From: Dactylorhiza incarnata
Taxonomy: Eukaryota; Streptophyta; Magnoliopsida; Asparagales; Orchidaceae
Reading direction: 5' to 3'
Assembly: GCA_033032865.1 (NCBI GenBank)
Contig: JAWHQI010000013.1
Span: forward strand, 5,022,001-5,086,000
DNA: 64,000 bases
The notes below the pieces were generated by a model that did no database searches, was not told the DNA's origin, and saw only the letters and a list, made by a program, of their open reading frames with translations. Below, piece after piece: positions 22,151-33,722 of the stretch (its first letter is position 1; each line of letters begins with the position of its first letter). A program made the position numbers and the translations under genes.

Positions 22151-22898
22151 ATGAGTTCTAAGGACTATGCATCAACAAGACCACCAGTGTGTAATCTTAA
22201 TAAGTTTACACTCTGGAAGGCCAGAATAAAATTGTATGTGAACTCTATTGATGAAGACATTTTTGATATCATTATCTCAGGTCCCCATCACCAGTCAGAA
22301 AGCATGTGAGTGGATCTGTGACTCAACAAGTTGTGCCTAGAGATGAGTGGATATATGATGAAAAGAAGCAGAAAACATGTGATGCCAAAGCAATGAATAT
22401 TCTGGTGTCTACAATGTCTAATGACATCTTCCAGAAAGTAGCTGACTGCCAATTAGCAAAAGAGATCTGGGAATCCCTTTCCATATTGGCAAAAGGAAGA
22501 TCTTATGAAAGGAAGGACAGAAAGTCCCTTCTCATATCCCAATATGAGAACTTTAAAAGAAAGCTGAGGAAAGTGTTGATGAAATGCAATTGAGATTCAA
22601 CACTATAATAAATGAGCTGAGAGGTCCGGATAAAGAGATCTCTCTGACTGAAATAAATTACAAGCTCCTCATGTGCTTCCCAAGCACATGAGACTCAAGG
22701 ATTTGGGCCATTAGAGATTTCAGATGCCACGGAGAGATCTCCATTGATGCTTTGCTAGGAAAGCTCAAATCTTATGAGTTGCTATTGAAAAGTAGGGTTG
22801 AGACAGAGGCCAAGGAGGTAGTATCACCTCCCATCCAAAGGAGTATTACCCTGAAGGATGTTGAAGGAGATCGTTCCACTCCTGAAGATTAGACGTTC
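22151..22898 (+). pseudogene. Sirevirus gag, first part (B)
   Basis: Begins ATG-Ser-Ser-Lys-Asp-Tyr like C's gag and shows the UBN2 features Phe-Thr-Leu-Trp-Lys-Ala-Arg and Ala-Lys-Glu-Ile-Trp-Glu-Ser-Leu. A frameshift near 22306 splits the first 150 residues, and another near 22590 precedes a region with stop codons (22593-22898) that still aligns with C at base level. It is interrupted by insertion J at 22899; the second part is at 26342-27500. It would form the particle, but this copy cannot be translated through. Confidence 0.85.
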
Positions 22899-25800
22899 TG
22901 TAAGACCCCATTTTTTTCTTTTTAAAAACCCGGGTCTTATGCCCAGAACTGCCGCTTTGCGGTGACACCCTCATTCGAGAAGATCGCAACTACAAAGCGC
23001 CGATCCTGCCGGCCATATCGATCACAAAAGAAGTAAGCATAAACAAACTTATAGAAGTTCAAGTCCACATCACATAGAAAATAAAATCATCATAAAGAGA
23101 TGTCCACAACTAGAAACTGAATAAAAGATAGTAATAAAAGGGCTCATGCCCAATACATCATAGCCTCACTACAAAAGTCACTAGCTGAAGCATAATCTAC
23201 TAGAACTAATAGAACACTCGGATCCTATCATCGGTGCTCCCGTGTTAGACTGTCCCGCCTCCATCTGCACCAGCCTCTGGTGCTGCAGCGTCTCCTCGGT
23301 CCCCTAAAATGATAAGGTCCACCGACCATTAGTCAAAAGACTAAGCCAATCCCCCACACCTCCCCCGGTGACTCCTAGGCACCGTGCGGGAAGTATGAAG
23401 CTGAGGACATCAAGGGGTATAATCAAAAGCAGGTGAGAGTGAATCTAACTACAGAAGGGTCTATCGCTATGCAACAAATAGTATAATGAGTAAGCAGTAA
23501 GAGGTACAACAATAACAAGTATGCAGAAGTAATAGGTAAAGCGATACTAAGCATAATAGTAATAAGGAAACAGTATTAACGAAGTGTAACCTTGATTCAT
23601 AGGAATGCCCATACAAACCTATAGACCAATGGGTCGTTTATTAGGACCTATCGTATAAAAAGTCCCATAACCAATTTAAACGATAGGGCTCAAGGTTGAA
23701 ATGCAATGTTTATACTATGTCATGCAAGGTTATGCAGTTTAATGTTATGTTCATACAAGTGCAACTCACACACTTCGACTCTATGCGCACAGAACTTTAG
23801 TTCCCCCTTTTTGGAGCTAGCAAAACTCCCAGGATACTTCCGTAGTGGCAAAAGGAAGCGGTGGGTTGGGCCTCGCCCACCTCTATGTTGGTATTTGCAC
23901 TACCTAACCTAGACCTATCGTACGCCTCAACTCTAAGAACACAATAGCGGAGCTCAAGTGTACTCTTACTGGCTAGTCCACCAGACTTTTCTTGGTAAAG
24001 TGTTAACCACACTTACCGAGCCAAAGTATCAACGTCGGTGCGACGCACGTCAATACTAATGACCCACCACCTTTATGCACTTGCAGTATGTTTGATAGTG
24101 CATTATTTATAGTTATTTTTAAATAATATTTTGGTAGTAATTAATTAGTTTTTATATACTTTTAGTTTAATTTATATCTAATTTACTTTATTTTGTGTTT
24201 TCAGGTAATCCGGGGCTGCAAATAACAAATTCAAGCCCACAGCCGTGTTCAGGGGAAATTACAGAACAAATCTACAAAAATCCTCAGTACACGCCCCAGG
24301 TCACGGGCGTTAAAATGGTCACGACCGTGCTCCGCCTTCAGCTCCTCGAAGACATTGCCACACCGGATTATGATTACACGCCCCAGGTCACGGGCGTGAC
24401 ATAGAGCGTGACCTTCAGGTCATGGGCGTGACTCGCCCGACATGCCTTCATTGTAGGTAGTTTCCGCCGCCGAGCCGTTCCAGCTTGCACGCCCTTGGTC
24501 ACGGGCGTGACCAATGGCCGTGACCTCTCCCGCGCCAAATTAACTCCAGATCGAGCCGTTTCCCGCCGTTTCCTGACTCGGTCAAGACATGCCCAAGGTC
24601 ATGGGCGTGACCTAGGCCGTGACCCGTCGAGATGATCAAATTTGGCGGTTTCTCTTCCCCAATGTTCCCGGCCTTTCAATACGCAGTTACGCAGCTTACA
24701 CGCCCTTGGTCACGGGCGTGACCAAGGGCGTGACTCACCAATTTTCTCCCTATAAAAGCAAGCTCCTGCCAAAGTGATAGGGATCTGATCCATGCTTAGA
24801 TTGGTTCATTTTTAGAGTAGTTTTGCTGCATTTTCTTATTGTATTTCATTTATTCAATTTTACTTTATGTTTTGCAAATTTCAATTCATAGCTTAGATTT
24901 AAGTACACACCATGGGATACAACTTTGGTGTTGGCCACTTTTTCATCAGAGGAGCCTAAGTATTTTCTACAATTTAAAATGTTGCATAAAGTGTGACATA
25001 ATTACAATACATAAACATTTAAATGAAATTATTTCAGCACACATCTTGGCGCAGATCAAATGACGCGTGGTCATATTCCTCCTTCAGGCAAGGGCTGAGA
25101 TCAACCCATCTTGGGGAACATTGGAGGATGAATTCCCGACAACCTGAGCCTGTTCCCGGCCGGCCAATGCCACGACCACCTCCGTTGAGGTGGTGGTCGG
25201 CGATAGGCAGTGGTTGGCCGGCCGGAGGTGGTCAGATTAGGTATTTCTAGAAGGGTCAAATGATTGAAAACGAGACTCTTTAGGTGGCTTGATCTGAGCC
25301 CGATTTGGCTCGAATCAAGCCCCAAGTCGACAAAGATCTAACACTAGAGGAGGAGGGGAGGATCGGACCTAAATTGGGGATGAAAGCCTTGTGGATCTTG
25401 GCTTCACCATGGGAGCTCAGGAAGCTTTTGGAGCCATGTCAATCTGAGCCTAGAGTGCACAATCCTTTCGGGAAAGTTGTGGGTTTCACTCCTCTCACTC
25501 TTTTGAAGATGTTAAAGGCCTTGATTGGGAGAGGGGGAGGTTACAACCTTGAATGTCATTAATGGCCATCAAGGTGATTTCGGTTTTGGCTTGGGGGAGA
25601 TGAATAGGGACTCAATCCAGCCAGGAGAAGGCTGGAAACTCCTTCTATCCCCAAGAGTAGATGAATGTGGCCATTAATATGGGAGATTAAAGGTTTCTTC
25701 TTCCTCCCCATTAATCCCCCCTCTTTCTCTCCCTTTCAAATTAGGGCTTTCTCTCTCCTTGACAAATTTCCTAAAATTGAATGGCCAATTCAGTAGCATC

Positions 25801-26341
25801 CAACCCCATTAGGTGGTGGACCACCTTAATTGAGTTTAGCTCAAGTGGGTTGGGCTTGATTAGGTCAAAATAGGTCATTTTGACCTAAATTTAGGGTAGA
25901 GTTGACTTTGGTCAAATTGACCATTTGAGTTGACCCCAATGGGTGGATAGTCACCCATTGGTCTCCCTTAAGTTTTAGTAAGGTATAGGTAGGGTTAATT
26001 TGGCAAGGTGAGGGTCAATTGACCCTTAATAAGCCACTTTGACCAAAACAGGGCTAGGGTTGACTTTGGTCAATTTAGCCTCTTTGGTTGACCCCAATGG
26101 GTCCCTGGTGCTCTAAGGGGACCCCTAATGGGTTAGGGATGTTATGGTGGGGTCAAGGGATCAATCTAATGCTCTAAAGTCCAACCCTAGGCTTGTTAAC
26201 TAGAAATTGTTATTTGGAGACCACTATGATTATCCTCCTTTTTTCCTATGTTCACATGGTCTTAAGTGCTTCCTATGGTTTTGTCATAACCAAGTCATGA
26301 CAAAAACAACTTAGGGGTCTAGTTGTTTGGGGGATGTTACA
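22899..26341. mobile_element. LTR-type insertion J in B gag, probably solo LTR with a nested piece
   Basis: Runs from TGTAAGACCCC to GGGGGATGTTACA. It is flanked by CGTTC (22894-22898) and CATTC (26342-26346), a 5-base duplication differing at one base, and removing it restores alignment of the B gag to the C gag. I see no primer site, polypurine tract or polymerase, so it looks like a solo LTR or non-coding element. The complementary TGTAA/TTACA ends are seen in several plant Gypsy families. Its middle contains another LTR-like stretch (L). Strand unknown. The right third (25300-26330) has repeated GGTCAA/TTGACC words. Confidence 0.7.
24093..25045 (+). repeat. Nested LTR-like segment L inside J
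   Basis: Starts about TGATAGTGCATTATTT, an opening typical of Gypsy LTRs. It carries at least five GTCACG-GG-CGTGAC palindromes or relatives (24285-24735), then TATA box TATAAAAG at 24751-24758 and an A/T-rich leader. I could not find flanking duplications, so both edges are approximate. The short ORFs here follow the repeated palindromes and are not taken as genes. Confidence 0.5.
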
Positions 26342-27500
26342 CATTCAGCCTTTTGGCAAGAAGATTCAGAAAGTGGGTCAAGACAGAAGATTCAAGAAGA
26401 AAAGAGTGGAACTCAAAACCCAGATTTGATAAAACTCGAAAGCAAGAAGTGATCTATTTTTCCAATAGAAAACTAAGACATATAGTTCCCGAGTGTTCTG
26501 GAGAGAAATAGGAAAGGAGCAGTTGTAGAAAAGAGCACAAGAAGAAGTCCTCCAAGAAAAAGGACAAAAAGAAGGGAAAAGGGTTTTTTTGCTAAAATCT
26601 GGAGTGATACAAAATCTGAATCAAGCTCCTCTTACTCAGAGGGTGATGAAAAAACTACTGTTGAAGTTGCCTTCCTGATGACCTTGGAGGCCTACTCTAA
26701 TGATGAAGAAGATCAGGTAAGTATCTTTGATGATTTTGAATTTAATTCAGAAGAATTTAAAAACTATTTTAAGGAATTTTGTAATGATCATCTTAAAATT
26801 CAAAAAGAATTAGAAACAATTAGGGAAGAGTTAGAAGACCTTAAGAAAGATGATTTGTATTCTAGAAATTATGATTTGAGAAATCAAATTTGTAAAAGGA
26901 AATAATAATCACTAATCTAACCAATGAAAACTTAGAACTAAAAGAAGAGCTCACAAAGGCAAAAGCCTTTGAAGACTCACTCAATGGAAGGAGTCAACAT
27001 CTCAAAGATATTACACAAAATCTTTCCATGATATTTATGCACCTAGGTCTAGGAGAAAACCTATCTACTAGCACAGAAGTCCCTAGTAGACCTGCTTGGA
27101 AAAATCTAGTTAGATTTGGTAGACCTAGTGACTATCAAACAAGTGAGAGGAGTGTAGTATTTCAGGATTAGGACAATAATAATCCTGATAAAATCACTGT
27201 ATTTAATAAAGAAAATCCTAATAGTGAGGAGAGACCTCTAGGGAAAAATAATTCAAAGAAACCATTAAATTTCAACCAAAAGTCTAAAGACAAAAGTAGA
27301 ATAATTAGACATTCTACAGATTTATTACATTTAGATACATTTCATGCACATTTCCAGTACCAAGATAATAAACCTAGGTTTACTAAACCTATTCTCTGCC
27401 ATCCAAAAGGATATCATGGAAGGCCTTCTATTCTTTCATATAATCCTATAATGGTAAAAGCAAATGGCCCAAGGTAACATGGGTACCTTCTAATGTTTGA
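26342..27500 (+). pseudogene. Sirevirus gag, second part (B)
   Basis: Continues B gag after J. It has Leu-Ala-Arg-Arg-Phe-Arg-Lys-Trp-Val-Lys-Thr-Glu-Asp-Ser-Arg as in C. At about 26450-26500 the zinc knuckle is damaged: the two first cysteines are replaced, while the His and last Cys remain. An acidic stretch and a Glu/Lys coiled segment (26678-26905) follow, then a region aligned with C to the conserved terminal words and a TGA at 27498-27500 followed by GTTACATGTGCAG. Several stops and frameshifts. The C-terminal order matches C, so both descend from one gag plan. Confidence 0.83.
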
Positions 27501-28191
27501 GTTACATGTGCAGGAAGATTTATGGTTCTTTCCTCAGATATGATGAAGGGGAAGAATGAACTCAGTTTTCAATAAAGAACTACAAATATTCAAAGGGTGT
27601 GAATATTTCTCTAACAACTCTTGATGTTACATCCTAATTACTCACATATATTATTATAAATACTAATTTCAATAAACACCATTGCTGGGAAAAACAATAG
27701 AAACTTTCTAAAGAAATACAACTGTATATTTAGAGTTGCATCAAATAGATCTCGATGCACCATCGAGTTCTACTCGACGCTAGCTTCAAAAGCCACCTGA
27801 ACTAGACAATTCTAACAGCATTCGACGGAGTGTCGATTATATATCGACGCATGCGTCAACTTAATAGTGACTTAGTAATCTCGAAGGTATGTCGATTACT
27901 AATCGACGCAATGTCGACATGACAAGAGCACACAGTTTCACTTCTAGAAGCTTCTTCGACACATCTTGGTGCGATGAATATTATTCTTTGTCGACGGTGC
28001 TTCGAATACAACCCTAAGTTGCGACGAATCGTCTTCTTTTAAGCAACTTGGATGTCGAATTTGTTACGCTTTCAAATTCTCTCCTTCTTGCTCTCGTGCT
28101 TTCTTTCTCTCAAACTCTCATGCATTCTTGCTCTTATTTCTCTCTCTCTCTCTTTCTCTCTTTTCTTTGTAGGTATATTACTCCAGATCCT
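27501..28191 (+). promoter_or_regulatory. Palindrome region and possible internal promoter before B extra ORF
   Basis: Takes the place of pol. Contains CAATAAACACCATTGCTGGG, then GTCGA/TCGAC palindromes such as GTCGATTATATATCGAC (27830-27846) and GTCGATTACTAATCGACG (about 27892-27909). A C/T-rich tract ends TTTTCTTTGTAG at 28172, which looks like a splice acceptor, 19 bases before the ATG of the extra ORF. The LTR of B has the same palindrome words. A promoter role is inferred from the parallel in A, and no clear TATA box is visible apart from TATATA inside one palindrome. Confidence 0.45.
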
Positions 28192-29292
28192 ATGGCACCT
28201 CCTACGGTAAATTCTGGATTCGATGTGGATATGGAATCATTCAACGCAGCATCTGATAACTTCGAAGCCATTATCCACTTATTTTATACTGATGGGTTGA
28301 CCAAGTTGATATCAATAAGGTGCAAGATTTTTGATGTTGTGTTGACAGAGATGAAGGACAACATTCATATAGGATATGATGGCTCCCTCAATGGAAGAAT
28401 ATCTGAAAATGACATCAACATTATAGAGGAAATGCTATATCAATCCTTTGATCTACCAAGTGGTAGTGACCTGATGAACTGACAGGGGAAGAGACTAGTA
28501 AGGCATTACGGATAATGCAGTTCAGAAAGGAGAAGGCCATCAATCTAAAAAAAGAATGATGTATCTGAAGAATACAGATTCTTAGCAGATATAGCAGGAA
28601 AGGTGCTGCTATGCAAGATTTCAGCACATGATGCCATTCCTAAGCAGCAGCTCTAGATAATGGGAATTCTAGCTCTAAATAAATGAATCAACAGGGGTAA
28701 ATGGCTCCTGATGTTGATTGGACATAAATATGCTCATAAAGAAAATGCCTATATGAGAATGATGAGCCAAGTTCCGCTCCATCATTATCCAATGGTCTGC
28801 AAGTCAAAGGGAGTGATTATTCCTCATGGAAAGAGAATAAACATTGGTATCTTCTCCAAGTGGACTAGGTAGATTCTAAAGCCTGGTCAAGCACCCTGCT
28901 CTCCTCCTCCTTCTCAAGTTCCACAAGATGCCACTGATCAAAACCTGTAGTCTATTCCATCTAATCTAGCTTCAAAACCCATACCACAGATTTCTCTCCA
29001 ACCACAAAAATAATAACCATCCATCACCATCTCTGTTGCTTCCAGACACCCATTCTCTTTCTCAACCATAATCTCTCTTAACTCCAGAAGACAATCAAGA
29101 ATAATCCCTTATCCATCAAAATTTCCCAGACTTCAATAAAGATTCCACAGCTCCACTTTACACACCTCCTATCATCCACAACCAGACAGATATCAATGTT
29201 GTTACAATAGAAATTCCTCCAGTCATCATTTCCACACCTCCATATGACACATCTTTTTCTTCTACTACCCAATGTACACCTCCCTTTGATGC
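28192..29292 (+). pseudogene. Extra ORF of Sirevirus B, first part
   Basis: Starts ATG-Ala-Pro-Pro and stays open for about 95 residues (to 28482), then is broken. The first 95 residues share a spacing pattern with the start of A's extra ORF: an acidic/aromatic lead, an (Ala/Val)-Ile-Ile-His-Leu motif, Gly-Leu, a Cys-(Arg/Lys)-Ile segment, and (Asn/Ala)-X4-Glu near the end. After 28482 a decayed 800-base stretch continues, Pro/Ser/Thr-rich in its last 400 bases (28880-29287). Element A interrupts it at 29292 and the second part follows at 41312. No known function; it is not a polymerase domain. Confidence 0.65.
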
Positions 29293-30593
29293 TGATAGTT
29301 TATATAGGTGTAGTCAATAATACCTAGAGGGGGGGGGTGAATAGGTTTTACTTAATTTCTTTCTATAAACCTAATGTTTCTAGCTGCAGAAAGTACGATC
29401 ACAGAAAACACACAAGGATGTATAGAGGTTCCTCAAGACAGGGTGTCTTGAGTAGTCCTCTTCCCCCCTTCACCTTTCTAACAATGAGTTAGACAAGGCC
29501 ACAAACTTCAATCTCGGCTCCTCGAGCTTACACCACAAGTTCCTCAGAACTTCTCAAATCAAGAGTGATCCTACCTCAGGCACAGCATCCCTACAATCAG
29601 GCTCAATAGCCCTACACTCAGGCTCAACAGCCCTACACCTCAGGCTCAGCAACCCTACTGCTCAGAGTTATGAACTCCTACCACTCAGAAATCCCACAGA
29701 TTTCCAACCTCAGACTTGTCAAGAAGTCCTACTGCTCAAGCTGTCAACACAGCTTTACACTCAGGCTCAACAGCCTTTATCTCAGGCAACAATGCCTTAC
29801 AAAGAAATAATAGAGTTTGAGATGGATACAAGCGACGAAAGGATTTACTCTTAGGTCTTCTGGATCCTAGATCTGAAGACAATCGCTCCAGATTTGTATC
29901 CCCTTGATCTTCTTCTTCAGTACAGCCGAAGATCAACTTGCCCTTCTTGAGTTTGTACAGGAAACCTATCTAATCTCCCTTAGAAGATTAACTTCAGCTG
30001 CAGAGAACGATTTCGACAGGCTGAATCGTGAATGCTCGATTGCGGCGTGTTGCAAAAGCTTCTTAATCGAACAGTAACATTTGATGTGCCCTAACATCTC
30101 CTTTTATACCCCCAGAAGGCTTCAACGGCTATATCGATCCTCCTGACACGGTATGGATCTGAGTTGACTTGCTTTTCACCTTTCAAATATCGTTTGCGCC
30201 AAAAGCAGATCCCGTCAAAACGTTTGGATTTGTCTCAGCGGTTGGGCTGAGACAGCATCCAGTCTCAGCGGTTGGGCTGAGACAGCATCCAGTCTCAGCG
30301 GCAGCTCCAGTCCCCTTCTCAGCAGTTGTTCCAGTATTCTTCTCAGTGGACCCGCTGAGACGGATCCTCGTCTCAGCGGTTCTGACCCATCGTCTCAGCG
30401 GTTATGCTGAGACAGATCTTCATCTCCTTGTGGATGATTCCTTCTTGTCTAAGGCCATGTTTAGCCCTTTCTTTTGAGTTACCTGTGTCTGTATATTCTA
30501 CACAAGTGTAGCTTTGTTAGATACAATATGTCCTTAGCATTAGGAGTGATGCCTCTTCAAATCAAGGTTATATTTAGGACAATATACCCAACA
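29293..30593 (-). repeat. 3' LTR of Sirevirus A (1.30 kb)
   Basis: In plus orientation TGATAGTTTATATAGG...ATACCCAACA. Contains a G run (29329-29337), short tandem repeats containing GGCTCAACAGCCC (about 29580-29790), TATA box at 30101-30108, and GTCTCAG/CTGAGAC palindromes (30232-30413). Compared with the 1310-base partner it shows scattered substitutions and several small indels, so the insertion is not very recent. Confidence 0.92.
30101..30108 (-). promoter_or_regulatory. TATA box of A LTR
   Basis: Minus-strand TATAAAAG followed by GAGATGTTAGG. The palindrome cluster lies 125-310 bases upstream in element sense. The 5' LTR copy is at 40819-40826. Confidence 0.65.
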
Positions 30594-31180
30594 ATCTCCC
30601 CCTATTTGAAGAAGGCAGAACATCCCCAATGCTAAGGTCCATTAACAATAGAAATCTTATCACAGAAAAAAAATGATCTTATAGAAAGTGATCTGTGAAG
30701 CATAGGACCTAACACTCTAAGCGTAAGCACAAGCATCAGCATAAGCATGAGTATAAGTATTAGCATAAGCATAAGCATAATCCCTTTCTCCCCTTTCTCC
30801 AGCATTGGTCCAGCATTGGTACTGGACCTTTCTCCCCCTTTCTGCCTTGTTCAACCTTAACTTACTATCTCCCTCTTTATTTGTTATGTAGAGAGGGATA
30901 ACAGTTATAGATCCCTTTGGATCAAACTACAGTCTATCCTGTACAAACTTAGCATGTGCCAACTACCCCTCAGCCTGAGTGAGGAATTTACTCCCCCTCA
31001 ATTTGAGCATTCCATCTAAGTATTGAATTCTAGAGATAATAAATGCTGAGTACTTATATCAATAGTAACAAACATGATATTATGATCAGAATATGAAATT
31101 TCATTTTACTTTAACTGTTTAGTACAGATATAGAAAAGAAAATTCAACTAGTAGTTATTTATTGAATCCAACACAAAATG
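30594..31180 (-). other. 3' untranslated stretch of A with multiple polypurine tracts
   Basis: The tract abutting the LTR reads AGGGGGAGAT on the minus strand (30594-30603). Further AGGGGGAG-type tracts lie at about 30831-30838 and 30991-30998, with a weaker one near 30788. Between 30718 and 30780 is a short tandem run of GCATAAGCATAA words. No ORF seen. Confidence 0.7.
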
Positions 31181-33722
31181 TCAAGTCTGGGTGTTCTGAG
31201 ATTGACCCTTGGAAGAGCTTTCTCCTTCTGTAGACTTTCTTTTCCTAGCTTCTTCAGCAGCCTTCATCTGCTCCTTTACTTTGAAATACAGAAGTGGCTT
31301 GGGAAGATATCTTGGGGGAATCCTTAGAGGAGTTTCCCTTCTTACCATGTTTTCTTTGAGAATCCTTTCTCTTAAGGATTCCCTTTCAAGGTGTTTGATC
31401 CACTCTACAGCTGAGTAGACATGGTCAATGTCCTTCATTGGATTGCCATGGCTCACCCAGGTATTGACAACAATTGTGTCCAACTCCAGATTGTCATCAT
31501 CATGGAGTGGGTCCTCTAGTTTTTCCATTCTTTTCTGTGCCATGTATTCTTCAGCAGTTTGAATACCTTCTACCCATCTCCTTTTTGCTGCTCTCTCATC
31601 AGCAATCAGATTTGATTGACTTTGGAAGTCAAAATCTTCATCTCTGCTAGGGTTCAGGATTGGTAGATTCAAAGCAACTCTTGTTCCTTGCAGCACTTTT
31701 AGACTTGTGTCCCATTGAGTGTCAGTGACCTTTCTGACCATTGCAAGGATATTTTCTTGAATAGTGCTGGAGGCATTGTTGACCACTTCCACCACTTGCT
31801 TGCTGCTTCTTGGTTGGACAGTATCAGTTTGTGTGAGGATTCCATGTTGTTATATAACTGGATGTGTGCTCCTTTCAGCTTAGCATGTAGATTTGTAATC
31901 TTCTCCTCCCCTGCTTTGCTGTTTTCCACTATTTTCTTCTCTATTTCAGAGTGTTGATGAATTATGGATTGGGAGAGAGATTCTGAAAGCTGTTGTCCAC
32001 ATCATCCAAAATACTTTCCATGACCTGGTCAATGTGGGACATGACCTGGCTGTAGGATGTGGTGACCACTTATGCCATCCTTGTCACTGCATTTTCCCAG
32101 ACATTTTGATTTTTGTAAAGATGATTCTTTACATATGTGATGTCCTTTGTGGAATCCCCTTGATGGGCTGCAATATCCTTCAGAACTGTGTGCTGGGCAG
32201 CAACAGTATTTTTGGCCATTTCAAACCATTGTGTCATCTGCAGAAGGATGTGATCTGATGCATTTTTGACATCATTCACTTGGGTATTCAGTTCAGTTCT
32301 AACTGCAACCATTCTTGACTGCATTCGTTCCTCACTGTCCTGGATCTCCTGAGACAATGCAGCTCTTGATGTATACAGTTCATCCCTTATCTGAGTAGAA
32401 GTAACTTGTATTCTTTCAGCAACAAGTTCTTTTACTGACAACATCTGACCCTCAATTATGATTTGTATTGAGGTCAACAAGGCAGATGTGTCCAGAACAG
32501 CAACTGGTCTTACCTGGACCAATTCTTTTTCAGCCAATTCTTCAGCTTCACTTTGAGCATTGGCTCTTTCATCATCGGGAATTTGCTCCCCCTCAGATGG
32601 GGCCTTTAGGGCACTTTGTAGATTTGGAGGGGTTAGGTCCTGTTGATGTTCCCCCACACTATCATACTCATCTCCTCCTTCATAGGCTGGGCTATGCTCC
32701 CCCTCACTGAGGGCATCCTTAGGAAGAGAATTTTGTCTAAGGTCACTTAGGGTAGGTGATTTCATCAGTTCATCTCCAGCTGGAGGAACAGCGGGATCAG
32801 CATTCATCTGAGTTGGCTCAGAATGGAGCTCAACTCTTCCTTGAGGCTCATGATCCCTTCTTCTCCTGGGAACATCTTCACTATCAATGTCCATTTGGTT
32901 GCTCGTAGATCTTTGATCAGACTTATGACTTTCTTCATTGTCAGATCCAGCTGACTTTGAGGATGAATTCTTCTGGGATACTGCTTTCTTCTTTTCCTTT
33001 GCCACGGATGGCTGGCTCATAGGGAGCACCCTGGAGAACCTATCCAGAGTCTTAATGTCCATTCTTTTGAGGTAATGGAGACTTGACCCCTTGGAGTATG
33101 TAAAGGTCTCAGAATAACTATTCTGTAGGTACAGAGATAGTATTCTTCCCATATTGGGGGCTAGAAGAGATTCCTTTATCCTTTGAAAGATGATTTCTCC
33201 CCATGAGGTTCTCTTGGACAGAATGATCCGCGTTATTAAGTCAAACATGAACTGTGAGACAGTGTCATGCGAACCAGGCTTGCATAGGATAGCTTTGCCC
33301 ACAATATCAGACAACAGCTTCCCCTGTTGATTGAAGAACTTCCTTCTTAGACAACTGGTCTTAGTGTCACTGTATCCTGTCCACTTTAGAGCAAACATCT
33401 TATCCTCTTCAGATATCTCCTCCTCTTCAGTCTTACTGCAGGGAGTTAATTTCAACCCCTTCTCCAACCGTTTAGCTGTAATCTTTATCTTCTCGCCTCC
33501 TATCTTGGACATCAAGATGGTTTTGGATGGAGACAGTTTGACATGGTTGAACCACTCCAGAACTTCAGTTTTGAGAATGCGGCATGGTTCAGATATCATG
33601 TGCTCCAGACCTTGAGCTTCCAATAGATGAATCACATGTCGAATTTCTTCTGAGGCGTGAGAGAATCCATCTCTTACAATTTTGTAGCCTTCCAGGAGAT
33701 CTTTCGAGCTTTTTGGCGCCAT
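31181..33722 (-). pseudogene. Extra ORF of Sirevirus A, coiled-coil protein of unknown function
   Basis: Starts ATG-Ala-Pro-Lys-Ser at 33722. Open for 550 residues to 32070, then continues in other frames (31929-31699; 31795-31181, 204 residues), so the original protein was probably about 800 residues, broken by frameshifts. Residues 1-230: a helix-rich domain with Ile-His-Leu-Leu, Lys-Trp-Thr-Gly and Phe-Met-Phe-Asp-Leu-Ile-Thr-Arg-Ile. Residues 230-390: Ser/Glu/Asp-rich linker. Residues 400-550 and the next segment: heptad-like coiled coil. The C-terminus is Lys/Arg/Glu-rich. I see no signal peptide, transmembrane segment or enzyme motif, so it does not look like the membrane Env-like ORF of some Sireviruses. 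Related to the extra ORF in B. Confidence 0.7.

Noticed and set aside
24195..24404. Small ORF at the palindrome cluster of L
   Set aside because: Its residues repeat the Thr-Pro-Gln-Val-Thr-Gly unit encoded by the palindromes; a chance reading.
28048..28191. Upstream extension of B extra ORF before ATG 28192
   Set aside because: Low-complexity C/T-rich sequence with a splice-acceptor-like end; the ATG at 28192 matches the Met-Ala-Pro start in A.
31181..33722. Envelope protein gene
   Set aside because: Position after pol is right, but I see no signal peptide, transmembrane segment or glycoprotein-like features.
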